The position numbers and the translations under genes were made by a program. DNA of 64,000 nucleotides from JAUWOY01 sp034431315 (lineage in GTDB: Bacteria; Chloroflexota; Anaerolineae; VGOG01): NCBI GenBank assembly GCA_034431315.1, contig DAOUDK010000085.1, positions 33,370 through 97,369 on the forward strand. Reading direction: 5' to 3'. Positions 8,056 to 16,626 of this stretch are shown piece after piece (within the stretch, counting starts at the first letter, position 1; each line of letters begins with the position of its first letter). The notes under the pieces are model-generated. The model did not search any database. It worked only from the letters and a program-made list of their open reading frames with translations, and was not told the DNA's origin.

Positions 8056-8847
8056 ATGGAATTCAACATCATCCTCTCAGGCGTGGGAGGCCAGGGGATC
8101 CTCACTATAGCCTACATGCTCGACAACGCCAGTGTTGCCAATTCCTACCACTTCAAGCAGGCCGAAGTTCACGGGATGGCCCAGCGGGGAGGTGCGATTC
8201 AGACACACCTGCGCATATCCGACAGGCCCATCTTCAGCGACCTGATCCCGCAGGCCAGGGCCGACCTCATCATCAGCATTGAGCCGCTGGAGGTGAACCG
8301 CTACCTCAGCTACCTGAAGAAGGATGGCGCGGTGGTTTCAAGCTCGACCCCGGTGAAGAACATCCCCAACTATCCCGACGAAGATGAGTTGCTCCGGCAC
8401 CTCCTGTCGTTTCCCAACGTCGTGCTTCTGGACGCGGGCAAGATCGCGCGCCAGGCCGGCAGCAGCCGCTCACAAAACGTGGTGATGCTCGGCGCGGCTA
8501 CCCCCTTCCTCCCCTTCAGCCTCGAAGAATTCCACCCCTTTATTCGGGAGTTGTTCGGCGGCAAGGGGGACAGGGTGGTAGAAACGAACATCAGGGCACT
8601 TACCATGGGATTCAAGGCTTCATCGTTCTTCATCCGATTGGTAGGCCACGACGTCTCCAAAGGGACCGCCTTTGCCCTGATCAAACGGTTCGATCCCGAA
8701 ACCGTGGAGCCGGAGGCTGCGGCAGAGTGGGCGAGCGGGCTTCGCGGCAACGAGGAGCGGGTCGTCCGGCGGCTTGCAGAGCTCGAAGGCGACGTGCCGG
8801 CCACCCAGGCCGGGCTTGAGTCGCTTCTGCACCAGCCATCACTTTAG
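8056..8847 (+). CDS. iorB: Indolepyruvate ferredoxin oxidoreductase beta subunit with C-terminal extension
   Basis: A 263-residue gamma-domain protein: LSGVGGQGILTIAYML at the N-terminus, then FKQAEVHGMAQRGGAIQTHLRIS and SIEPLEVNRYLSYL, all diagnostic for IorB. The usual family length is near 190-200 residues, so this copy has roughly 60-70 extra residues at the C-terminus (from about 195, starting TMGFKAS). They are rich in Glu/Ala/Arg, probably helical, and show no cysteine cluster that could replace the missing ferredoxin domain of the partner. RBS AGGAGG precedes the ATG. Confidence 0.92.
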   Translation: MEFNIILSGVGGQGILTIAYMLDNASVANSYHFKQAEVHGMAQRGGAIQTHLRISDRPIFSDLIPQARADLIISIEPLEVNRYLSYLKKDGAVVSSSTPVKNIPNYPDEDELLRHLLSFPNVVLLDAGKIARQAGSSRSQNVVMLGAATPFLPFSLEEFHPFIRELFGGKGDRVVETNIRALTMGFKASSFFIRLVGHDVSKGTAFALIKRFDPETVEPEAAAEWASGLRGNEERVVRRLAELEGDVPATQAGLESLLHQPSL

Positions 8848-8869
8848 GAGACTGGACACTGGCGTGTTT

Positions 8870-8931
8870 TTCGTAGTGGCGACTTCAGTCGTTCACAACG
8901 GAGCCAAAGCGACTAAAGTCGCTACTACGAA
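8870..8931. repeat. Inverted repeat with GTAGTGGCGACTTCAGTCG arms
   Basis: Arms 8870-8891 and 8910-8931 are near-complementary (TTCGTAGTGGCGACTTCAGTCG against CGACTAAAGTCGCTACTACGAA) and form a long hairpin between iorB and the synthetase gene. It looks like a dispersed element and could also act in RNA processing. Confidence 0.75.
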
Positions 8932-8957
8932 TCCCTTAACTCCAGTTAGGAGAGACG

Positions 8958-11252
8958 ATGGAAGTCATCGAACTGGCCAGAAAACTTATCGAATCCGCTG
9001 CCCTGCAGGGCAGGGATGCCCTGCACGAGCACGAAGCCTACGCTCTTCTGGCCGAGGCGGGCCTGGCGGTTCCACAATCTGTGTTCGTCCCCGCTGGTAC
9101 CCTCCCCTGCCCCGGCTCCATAGAGGCGATCCCAGGCGATAGGGTGGTGGTCAAGGTGGTCTGCCCCGAAATCCTCCACAAGACAGAGGCGGGCGGCGTG
9201 GCGGTGGTTGAAAAATCGCATCGGGCGGTGTGCGAGGCTCTGGAGAGTATGGACAGGACGCTCAGGCAGAGGGTGCCGGCGATCGCTGACCGCGTGGCAG
9301 GATTCCTGGTCTGCGAGTTCATCCACAGCCCACGGACCCTGGGGAACGAGCTTTTCGTCGGGATGCGCTGGACACGGGAATTCGGATACGTGATTGCCGC
9401 GGGCCTGGGAGGGCTGGACACGGAGGAACTCGCCCGCAGGTTCAAACCGGGCCACGACGTCAAGATCGCCTGTGCGCACCTGACCGATCCCCACGATTTC
9501 CTCGAGATGTTCTCCTCCACTTTCACCTACCTGAAGCTGTCAGGCAGAGACAGGGAGGGGAGGAGGTTGCTTTCGGACGACGAGCTTGAGAGGGTGTTCA
9601 GCTTCTTCCTCGCCCTGGCCGGTGCTGTCGGAAGCGGGCAGAACAGGCGGTGGATAAAGGAGTTCGAAGTAAATCCCTTCTATATCTCCCACGGCCGGGC
9701 GGTGGCGGTGGATGCCCTCTGCACCCTTCAAGAAATCCCCGCGCCACGGCATCTGCCAGTGGACTGGGACAAGATGGAGAGGCTGCTTCAGCCAGAGACT
9801 ATCGCCATCATCGGCGTATCGGCCAGGGGGATCAATATCGGGCGGACGATTCTGCGCAACCTCCTGCGGGACGGCTTTGAGCTTTCGAAGATGAGGGTCG
9901 TGCGGCCGGACATCGAAGCCATTGACGGTGTGGAGTGCGTTGGCGACGTGGCGGAGCTGCCGTGGAAGGCGGATCTGATGGTGGTTGCGGTCTCGGCGCC
10001 CAGGGTGCCGGAGGTGATGGATGGCATAACGTCCTGCGAGGCGGCCCACAGCGTGATCCTGATACCAGGCGGCATGGGGGAGACCGAGACGGGAAAGGAA
10101 GCCGACGAGAAGACCCGGGCCATCCTCGCCCGCTGCAGGAGCGAGGGGAGGGAAACCCCGGCGGTGGTGGGGCCTAACTCGCTCGGGATCAGATCGCTGC
10201 CGGGAGGATACGACACGCTCTTCATTCCAGAGACCAAACTCCCGCCCCAGCCAGGCAACGCGCGGAATGTGGCCCTGGTTTGTCAGAGCGGCGCCTTCAT
10301 GATAACCCGCATGAACCGCTTGCCCTTTCTCAACCCGGTCTTCGCCATCTCGACGGGCAACCAGATGCACCTGAGCAGCATTGACTTCGTGGAGTACCTG
10401 GTACAGCGAGAGGAGATAGACGTGGTGGCGCTCTACGTGGAGGGCTTCAATCCTTTGGACGGTCTGAGGCTCGCCTCGCTCTGTCGTGACCTGGACCCAC
10501 ACAAGCAGGTAATCGTCTACAAGACAGGCAAAACCGCGGAGGGGGCTCGGGCGGCCTCCAGTCACACTGCCTCTATTTCGGGCGACTATGAGGCGTGCGT
10601 TGCCGTTCTATCCGAAGCGGGGGCTCTGGTTGCGACCTCCTTCGACGAATTCAGGGCCTTCATCATGCTCTCCTCGCTGCTGGCCAGCAGAGAATTCTCC
10701 GGCAGGCGACTGGGAACGCTGTCCAATGCTGGCTTTGAGGCGGTGGGTATGGCGGACAACCTCGACCGCGAGGCCGGTTTCTCCCTGCCCCGCTTCAGCG
10801 GCCGCACGAGGGAAAGGATACGGCTTGCCCTGAGCGAGGCCGGAATCGCGAGACTCATAAACGTGCGCAACCCGCTCGACCTCACCCCCATGGCCTCCGA
10901 CACCGTGCACGTCCAATGCCTCGAAGCGATAATTGAGGACGAGAACGTGGACGCGGTGGTGATGGGCTTCGTGCCCCTGACGCCGGCCATGGCGACCCTT
11001 CCGCCTGGAGTGGACCCCTCAGGCAGGGACAGCGTGCTCAATGAATCGTCCGTTGCGCAGCGGGTGCCGGATGTTTGCCGGCGGCACAGCAAACCGATCG
11101 TGACGGTGGTGGATGCAGGCGAGCTTTACGATCCGCTCGCAGAGGCGTTAATCGCGGGCGGCGTTCCGTGTCTGAGAAGCGCTGACCTCGCCATGACAGT
11201 CTCCCAGAGGTTCATTGACGTCAGATTTGCCAACTTCTCCCGTAAGCCCTGA
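8958..11252 (+). CDS. Acyl-CoA synthetase (ADP-forming), beta-alpha fusion
   Basis: A 764-residue nucleoside-diphosphate-forming acyl-CoA synthetase. The ATP-grasp (beta) part comes first: DALHEHEAYALLAEAGLAVP, VVVKVVCPEILHKTEAGGV and KEFEVNPFYIS, about residues 18-240. The CoA-binding part follows from about residue 272 (LLQPETIAIIGVSARG). The succinyl-CoA-ligase-like part holds VGPNSLGIR, LVCQSGAF and the conserved SSHTASISGDYE. It would convert acyl-CoA, ADP and Pi to acid, CoA and ATP. Placed behind iorAB, it probably harvests ATP from aryl-acetyl-CoA. Domain order differs from the alpha-beta order of common fused ACD enzymes. The start has AGGAGAG upstream. Confidence 0.9.
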   Translation: MEVIELARKLIESAALQGRDALHEHEAYALLAEAGLAVPQSVFVPAGTLPCPGSIEAIPGDRVVVKVVCPEILHKTEAGGVAVVEKSHRAVCEALESMDRTLRQRVPAIADRVAGFLVCEFIHSPRTLGNELFVGMRWTREFGYVIAAGLGGLDTEELARRFKPGHDVKIACAHLTDPHDFLEMFSSTFTYLKLSGRDREGRRLLSDDELERVFSFFLALAGAVGSGQNRRWIKEFEVNPFYISHGRAVAVDALCTLQEIPAPRHLPVDWDKMERLLQPETIAIIGVSARGINIGRTILRNLLRDGFELSKMRVVRPDIEAIDGVECVGDVAELPWKADLMVVAVSAPRVPEVMDGITSCEAAHSVILIPGGMGETETGKEADEKTRAILARCRSEGRETPAVVGPNSLGIRSLPGGYDTLFIPETKLPPQPGNARNVALVCQSGAFMITRMNRLPFLNPVFAISTGNQMHLSSIDFVEYLVQREEIDVVALYVEGFNPLDGLRLASLCRDLDPHKQVIVYKTGKTAEGARAASSHTASISGDYEACVAVLSEAGALVATSFDEFRAFIMLSSLLASREFSGRRLGTLSNAGFEAVGMADNLDREAGFSLPRFSGRTRERIRLALSEAGIARLINVRNPLDLTPMASDTVHVQCLEAIIEDENVDAVVMGFVPLTPAMATLPPGVDPSGRDSVLNESSVAQRVPDVCRRHSKPIVTVVDAGELYDPLAEALIAGGVPCLRSADLAMTVSQRFIDVRFANFSRKP

Positions 11253-11281
11253 TCCTCAAGTTTCGTAGATCATTATCATCC

Positions 11282-11306
11282 CCTTCTCCTCACGAGAAGG
11301 TTTTTT
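11282..11306 (+). terminator. Intrinsic terminator after the synthetase gene
   Basis: CCTTCTC (11282-11288), 5-nt loop, GAGAAGG (11294-11300), then six T residues. It closes the ior/synthetase transcription unit. Confidence 0.85.
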
Positions 11307-11347
11307 GTTGTTACAATCCTGCTCTTCCCAACCTCGCCAATCTGTTG

Positions 11348-11353
11348 TATAAT
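11348..11353 (+). promoter_or_regulatory. -10 box for the DUF433 pair
   Basis: A perfect TATAAT preceded by TTG. No good -35 hexamer is visible at 16-18 bp, so activity is uncertain. It lies 74 bp before the downstream start. Confidence 0.5.
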
Positions 11354-11427
11354 GTGAGGGTAAATCTCAATGGAGAGAGACAACGATCTCGGAGGTCCGG
11401 TGAGGTCGGGAATACTGGAGGAACAAA

Positions 11428-11871
11428 ATGAGAACCTTGACCTTAGATTTGCCAGAACAGCTGGCCGAGGAATTGGCCGAAGCAGATCCGAAATTCGTCA
11501 TCCAGGTATTGCAGGCTGGGATGCGAAAAGTGCGTCAGGTGCCTGAATCTGCCACCGAACATCCCTATATTACTCGCGTCCCTGGAAAACGAGGAGGACG
11601 GCCCATCATTCGCGGCACAGGGATCACCGTGTCTCTGATCGCTGGCCTCTACAAAGCCGGCGATACCGTTGACGAAATCCTGGAGAGTTACCCGCATCTG
11701 CGCCCTTCCTGGATACACGACGCTATCGGCTATTACCTGGATCACCAGAACGAAATCGAGCGCGAGATACGCGAGAGCCGAATGGAATACCTGACCGAGC
11801 AGCATGATCTGACCATTGACGAGCGTGGCTTTGTCCACTTCCCAGAGCAGGGCGATTCGCATGGACAATGA
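11428..11871 (+). CDS. DUF433 domain protein, antitoxin-like
   Basis: A 147-residue protein. The C-terminal half has the DUF433 helix-turn-helix: RGGRPIIRGTGITVSLIAGLYKAGDTVDEILESYPHL (about residues 54-92), then HDAIGYYLDH. The N-terminal part resembles a short ribbon/helix segment (RTLTLDLPEQLAEELAE). DUF433 proteins are commonly antitoxin-like DNA binders encoded next to DUF5615 PIN-fold proteins, and that is the case here, with an 11-bp overlap. An RBS GGAGG lies 7 bp before the ATG. Function by family analogy only. Confidence 0.85.
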   Translation: MRTLTLDLPEQLAEELAEADPKFVIQVLQAGMRKVRQVPESATEHPYITRVPGKRGGRPIIRGTGITVSLIAGLYKAGDTVDEILESYPHLRPSWIHDAIGYYLDHQNEIEREIRESRMEYLTEQHDLTIDERGFVHFPEQGDSHGQ

Positions 11872-12241
11872 TACGGAACAACTCTTCATTCGCATCTACA
11901 CCGATGAGCATATTACCGCTTTGCTGGCCCCTGCCCTGCGACGCCGAGGGTACGTGGCGCAAAGCTGCGTTGAGGCCAACGCATTGGGGTGGGACGATGA
12001 GGAACACCTTGTTTATGCCACTGAGCGCGGCATGGCCTTCATGACTTCCGACGCGTCGGATTTTATCCCTATGGCCAAACGCTGGTATGCCAGCAAACAA
12101 GAACACGCTGGCATCATCATCGCCCCTGAATTCAGCCGTCGGCAAATGGGGATATTGCTGCGTTGGACCTTGCGGCTTCTTGACAGCCTGATAGCCGACG
12201 AACTTTGCAATAACGTTGTGTATCTACAGCAGTTCAAATAG
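11861..12241 (+). CDS. DUF5615-type PIN-like protein, toxin partner
   Basis: A 126-residue protein. It has the YTDEHITALLAPALRRRGYVAQSCVEANALGW start and a central YATERGMAFMTSDASDF. These give the aspartates (YTDEH, TSDASDF) expected of the PIN-like DUF5615 fold, then HAGIIIAPE. It overlaps the DUF433 gene by 11 bp, which argues for the ATG at 11861 rather than an earlier in-frame ATG. PIN-fold partners are typically RNases, but catalysis has not been shown for this subfamily as far as can be judged here. Confidence 0.82.
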   Translation: MDNDTEQLFIRIYTDEHITALLAPALRRRGYVAQSCVEANALGWDDEEHLVYATERGMAFMTSDASDFIPMAKRWYASKQEHAGIIIAPEFSRRQMGILLRWTLRLLDSLIADELCNNVVYLQQFK

Positions 12242-12277
12242 CCTCTCGGTCGCGGAGGTCTTGGATGAGAAAGTGCT

Positions 12278-12460
12278 ATGTCCCTGCGGCTGGCTGGACA
12301 AGAGGGCAAGTCCCTGGCCGAACGGGCGGCCGAGCGCGTGGTGGAGATCCTGGCCGAGCACCAGCCGGAGCCGCTGTCTGAGGACGTTTTCCAGAAGATC
12401 AAGGCCATCGTCCGTCAAGCAGAAGACAGAGCAGGTAATTGCATGATGCATGAAACGTGA
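12278..12460 (+). CDS. Small protein resembling the tail of corrinoid methyltransferases
   Basis: A 60-residue reading frame between the toxin-antitoxin pair and the STAND gene. Residues 14-47 (ERAAERVVEILAEHQPEPL then EDVFQKIKAIVRQAE) resemble the extreme C-terminus of MttB-type trimethylamine methyltransferases, where a similar LAEHKPEPLPEDV segment is common. No upstream part of such an enzyme is present. It could be a gene remnant or a genuine small helical protein. The RBS is weak. It overlaps the region just before the STAND start. Confidence in expression is low. Confidence 0.35.
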   Translation: MSLRLAGQEGKSLAERAAERVVEILAEHQPEPLSEDVFQKIKAIVRQAEDRAGNCMMHET

Positions 12461-12482
12461 GATAAGAGGGACAGGAGAAACA

Positions 12483-15071
12483 ATGGGTATAGACAAGAGC
12501 TATAGAAAGTTGCGCGTCTTTGCCGCGTCGCCGAGCGATATGGCTAATGAACGCGCGCGGCTGGCGACGGTCGTCGAGGATTTGAAAGCGCTGGCGGAAT
12601 ACGTCGGCGTGACGTTAGAGTTGCTGGATTGGCGAGAGATCCTGCCTGACCTGGGTCGCGCCGAGCAAGTCATCCTCGATCAGCTCAAACCCGACACCTG
12701 GGACCTGTTCATCGGCATTCTGTGGCATCGCTTTGGGACGCCGCCAGGGGGCAAGGACCCGCAGACGCAAAAGGAGTACCTGTCTGGCACGGAAGAAGAA
12801 TTTCGCGTGGCGTATCGCCTGTGGCAGCAATACAAACGTCCGCGCGTGATGTTCTATCGTTGCACGCGCGACGCTCCACTGGATGACCTCGACCCTGACC
12901 AATTCAGGCGGGTCAAAGAGTTCTTCGCGGGCTTTGCGCCTGACGCGGATCATCCTGGCCTCTATCAGACCTTCGACAGTGTTGAATCGTTTGAACGCCT
13001 CGTGCGCCAGAACCTGACCAGGTTTCTCCTCGATTATTCGGAGCAGGTCAAGCACCGCGTCGTTTCGCCACAAGAGGTCCAGGTCTTTGCGCCCCGCGTA
13101 CCCGACAACCTGCCGCGCCGCGCGGCGTTCTTCGGGCGAGACAAGGATATGGACAGGGTGCTGGGCGCGCTCAGTCCTGAGGAGCGCGGCTGGGGCGCGG
13201 TGATTGACGGCATCGGCGGCATCGGCAAGACCGCGCTGGCGGTGGAGGCGGCCTATCGCTGCAAAGAGCGCGACCTGTTCGATGCGTTCATCTTTGTCAG
13301 CGCGAAGCAAAAGCGTTTGGAGCCGAGCGGCATCAAAGCCGCAGCGCGCGCGGCGACCACGCTGGACGAGTTCATCAACGAGACGGCGCGCACCCTGGGC
13401 AAGCCAGGCATCGCGAAACTTGCGGGCGAAGACAGGCGGCGCGCGTTGTTGGATTCGCTGCGCACGACACGCGCCCTGCTCATCTATGACAACCTTGAGA
13501 CGCTGACGAAGGAGGAGCAGGAGGCGCTGGCAGATTGGCTGCGCTTCCTCCCGCAGGGCAACAAGGCGATGCTGACCAGCCGACGGCGCGGCGGCGAGGG
13601 CGCGCTCTGGCTGCGTCTGGAAAAGCTGGATTGGGAGGCGGCGCGCAAGATTATCGCGCACGAAGCCGAACGCGATGTGCGATTGAGAGGGAAATTGCTG
13701 CGAGTTCAAGCGCGTTGGCAAGAATTGTATGACGCGACGGGCGGCTCGCCGCTGGCTCTCGTGCATACACTGGGCTTGATGCGCGTGCGTGTCACGCTGG
13801 ACTTTGACGGCGCGCTGGCGATGCTACGGCGAGGTGCGGCGCGCGAATCGCCACTGCAAGAGTTCATCTACCAGGAGGCGCGCCAGGAGTTGGGCACGGG
13901 CGACGTGGCCGCGCTCAGCGCGCTCTCGTTCTTTGTCCCGTCGGCGACGTTTGAGGCGCTGACATCGGTGTCGGATTTATCGCGCACGGCGTTGGAGACA
14001 GTGCTGGAGCGATTAGACGCCCTTTCATTGGTGAACCAAGAGTTGGGCGAGGAACGCTACAGTCTGCACCCCCTCACCCGCGCCTACGTCCGCGATGAGT
14101 TGCTGGCCGATGCGGACGCGGCGCGCGAGACGGGCATGCGCTTTGCGCACTATTGGCTGGACTATGCCAGGCGATACGGTTGGGACGAATACAAGACGTT
14201 TGACCGCCTCGAAGCGGATTGGGTGAATCTGGAAGCGGCAGCCGATTGGCTATGGGAAACAGCGGGAGTGAAGGGTGATGTTATTAGGGATGAAGATGCG
14301 GCGCGGATGCTATTTGATATGGCGGACGCACTATATGAATTCCTATGGCTGAACGGACACTGGGACAAACAGTTAGAGTTGGATATTCGGGCATACAATA
14401 TGTCGCGGGTGATGAAAGAGTGGAACATCGCCGGTGAGCTTGCCTATGCTGTTGCTTGGATCCACTACAGACGTGCTTGTACCGATGCCGCATCGTTTTG
14501 GGTAGATTGTTACGTGGAAGCCTCGGAGCATAGTGGAAACAAGGGAGAACAGGCCGAGGCTAAGCGAATGCTTGGCTTACTTTCACAGCAGCGCAAAGAC
14601 TATGATGGAGCTGAACGGCTCTTCAAAGAAGCCCTTGCAATTTTCAGCGATTTAGGTGATGATTACGGCGTTGTCAATGCCTTTGGCGATCTAGGTGAGC
14701 TTGCCCATGAGCGCAAGGCTTATAGTACCGCAGAACGATTTTATAATGACGCATTAGAACTGGCACAGAGAAGAGACTTCAAAGAGCCAAAGACCTACCT
14801 TTATCGCAATTTAGGCAAACTTGCTCTGGATTACCAAGAATGGGCTGAGGCACTAAAATGGTTTGAGCAAGCACTTCATCTGGCGCGAGAAATCGGACTA
14901 GTTGAAGGCATTGCTGACGTACAACACGGCCTCGCGCGCGTGTGGGAAGCGGAAGGGCGGGTGGACCTGGCGCTGCCGCTGGCGCAAGAGGCGCTGAAGA
15001 TTTACGAGCGGCTGCAGTACAAAGGTTTGGCGGAGGCGCGGGAGTTGGTGGAGAGGCTCAGACGGCAGTAA
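12483..15071 (+). CDS. DUF4062-STAND NTPase-TPR protein, bacterial NLR-like
   Basis: An 862-residue multidomain protein. The N-terminal DUF4062 domain (KLRVFAASPSDMANERARL, about residues 8-26, and IGILWHRFGTPPG near 78-90) is a TIR-like fold. A P-loop NTPase follows with Walker A DGIGGIGKTALAVEAA (about 242-257), Walker B RALLIYDNLETL (about 335-346) and an MLTSRR sensor-like strand. A winged-helix region (YSLHPLTRAYVRDELLADADA) links to TPR-like helices from about residue 650 to the end. This is the architecture of signal-transduction ATPases used in phage defence and programmed death. The segment encoded by about 14190-14910 is visibly richer in A/T than the rest. The ATG at 12483 follows GGACAGGAG. 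Confidence 0.85.
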   Translation: MGIDKSYRKLRVFAASPSDMANERARLATVVEDLKALAEYVGVTLELLDWREILPDLGRAEQVILDQLKPDTWDLFIGILWHRFGTPPGGKDPQTQKEYLSGTEEEFRVAYRLWQQYKRPRVMFYRCTRDAPLDDLDPDQFRRVKEFFAGFAPDADHPGLYQTFDSVESFERLVRQNLTRFLLDYSEQVKHRVVSPQEVQVFAPRVPDNLPRRAAFFGRDKDMDRVLGALSPEERGWGAVIDGIGGIGKTALAVEAAYRCKERDLFDAFIFVSAKQKRLEPSGIKAAARAATTLDEFINETARTLGKPGIAKLAGEDRRRALLDSLRTTRALLIYDNLETLTKEEQEALADWLRFLPQGNKAMLTSRRRGGEGALWLRLEKLDWEAARKIIAHEAERDVRLRGKLLRVQARWQELYDATGGSPLALVHTLGLMRVRVTLDFDGALAMLRRGAARESPLQEFIYQEARQELGTGDVAALSALSFFVPSATFEALTSVSDLSRTALETVLERLDALSLVNQELGEERYSLHPLTRAYVRDELLADADAARETGMRFAHYWLDYARRYGWDEYKTFDRLEADWVNLEAAADWLWETAGVKGDVIRDEDAARMLFDMADALYEFLWLNGHWDKQLELDIRAYNMSRVMKEWNIAGELAYAVAWIHYRRACTDAASFWVDCYVEASEHSGNKGEQAEAKRMLGLLSQQRKDYDGAERLFKEALAIFSDLGDDYGVVNAFGDLGELAHERKAYSTAERFYNDALELAQRRDFKEPKTYLYRNLGKLALDYQEWAEALKWFEQALHLAREIGLVEGIADVQHGLARVWEAEGRVDLALPLAQEALKIYERLQYKGLAEARELVERLRRQ

Positions 15072-15132
15072 CTATTCAGGTTCCCTCCCCCTGGTGGAGA
15101 GAGGGACGAAACAACTCTCAGCGGAGAGAGAC

Positions 15133-16626
15133 ATGGACAAGCCATTGAAAATACTGCTGCTTTCTTCCGAGGCAGTGCCGTTCGCCAAAGTAGGCGGGCT
15201 GGCCGACGTGGCCGGATCGTTGCCCAAGGCCCTGCGGCAGTTGGGCCACGACGCCCGGCTGGCGCTGCCCAAATACGGACAGATCAACGAGGCCGAGTTT
15301 GGGCTGACCAAGGTTTTGGATTCGCTGCCCGTGCCCGCTGGCTCCGATCACGAGTTGGCCTCTATCTTCGAGAGCGCGGTTGAGGGAATGCTCGCCTACC
15401 TGGTTGGCAACGACAAATACTTCGGCCGCCAGGAGGTCTACGGCTACGATGACGACGGAGAGCGTTTTGTGTTCTTCTGCCGGGCCGCCTTGGAGATGCT
15501 CAAGGAGCTCGACTGGCAGCCGGACGTCATCCATTGCAATGACTGGCACACTGGCATCATCCCCAATTGGCTGAAGACGATTTACAAGAACGATCCTTTT
15601 TTCGCCCACACAGCAACCGCCTTCACCATCCACAACCTGGCGTACCAGGGCATCTTCGGCCCTGAGCTTCTGGAGTTCGCCGATTTGGCCGACTACGGCC
15701 TCATCCCCCATCCCACAGACGATGGGCTGAGCCGGGTGGTGATCCTTATGGCCCGAGGCATCCTGTTCGCCGACGTCATCAACGCGGTGAGCGAGAGGTA
15801 TGCCCAGGAGATCATCACCCCTGAATACGGGGAGAGGCTGGATCCCATTTTGGCCCAGCGCCAGGATCGCCTGTTCGGCATCCTCAACGGCCTGGACTAC
15901 GAGGTCTGGGACCCGGCCACCGACCCAGACATCGCCGTCAACTACGACGCTGCCCCCCCTCTTTCCCCCCCAACTTTGGGGGGGAGGAAGGGGGGGCGAG
16001 TGGAGAACAAGCTGGCCCTGCAACGGGAAGCGGGGCTCACTTCGGACCCTGACGTCCTACTGGTCGGCATAATCTCCCGCTTGGCTGATCAGAAGGGCTT
16101 CGACATCCTGGCCGAAGCCAGCGATCAACTGATGGAGATGGATCTGCAGTTCGTCCTCCTGGGCACGGGCGAGGAGCGTTACCACAGAACCTTTGCTAAT
16201 GTGGCTGGGAAGTATCAAGGCCAGGCCGCGGTCTTTCTCAAGTTCGACGCTGCCCTGGCGCGGCGCATCTACGCCGGGAGCGACGCCTTTCTCATGCCCT
16301 CGCGCTTCGAGCCTTGCGGCCTGGGGCAGCTCATCGCCATGCGCTACGGCAGCGTGCCCATCGTGCGCAGCGTCGGCGGCCTGGCCGACACGGTGCAAGA
16401 CTATGACCCAGCCACGGGCCAGGGCAACGGCTTCGCCTTCTCAGACTACAGCGAAGAGGCCCTCCTGGCTGCCGTGGAGAGGGCCGTGGAGACTTATCGC
16501 CACAAGGACACCTGGCGAACCCTGATGGAGCGGGGGATGAGGGCCGACTTCTCGTGGCGGGCCTCGGCCCGGAAGTACGTGGATTTGTATCACAGGGCTC
16601 TAGAGTTCAAACAAGGAGGGCCATGA
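15133..16626 (+). CDS. glgA: Glycogen synthase (ADP-glucose type)
   Basis: A 497-residue GT5 starch/glycogen synthase. It has SSEAVPFAKVGGLADVAGSLP (KxGGL, binds ADP-glucose), HCNDWHTGIIP, TIHNLAYQG, GIISRLADQKGFD and SRFEPCGLGQLIAMRYG (EX7E region). It extends alpha-1,4-glucan from ADP-glucose. A C/G-tract palindrome at 15951-15998 adds about 15 residues (AAPPLSPPTLGGRKGGR) between the N- and C-terminal Rossmann domains, at the position of a normal surface loop. The start is at the second Met, just before KPLKILLLSSE. It overlaps malQ as ATGA. Confidence 0.95.
   Translation: MDKPLKILLLSSEAVPFAKVGGLADVAGSLPKALRQLGHDARLALPKYGQINEAEFGLTKVLDSLPVPAGSDHELASIFESAVEGMLAYLVGNDKYFGRQEVYGYDDDGERFVFFCRAALEMLKELDWQPDVIHCNDWHTGIIPNWLKTIYKNDPFFAHTATAFTIHNLAYQGIFGPELLEFADLADYGLIPHPTDDGLSRVVILMARGILFADVINAVSERYAQEIITPEYGERLDPILAQRQDRLFGILNGLDYEVWDPATDPDIAVNYDAAPPLSPPTLGGRKGGRVENKLALQREAGLTSDPDVLLVGIISRLADQKGFDILAEASDQLMEMDLQFVLLGTGEERYHRTFANVAGKYQGQAAVFLKFDAALARRIYAGSDAFLMPSRFEPCGLGQLIAMRYGSVPIVRSVGGLADTVQDYDPATGQGNGFAFSDYSEEALLAAVERAVETYRHKDTWRTLMERGMRADFSWRASARKYVDLYHRALEFKQGGP
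15951..15998. repeat. C/G-tract palindromic element inside glgA
   Basis: C-rich arm, CAACTTTGGG centre and G-rich arm, read in frame. It is closely similar to the copies in miaB and tsaD. Confidence 0.85.

Noticed and set aside
8020..8060. A frameshift that cut the ferredoxin domain off iorA
   Set aside because: No cysteine-rich ferredoxin-like sequence exists in any frame between the iorA stop and the iorB start, only 13 bp away, so the short form is genuine.
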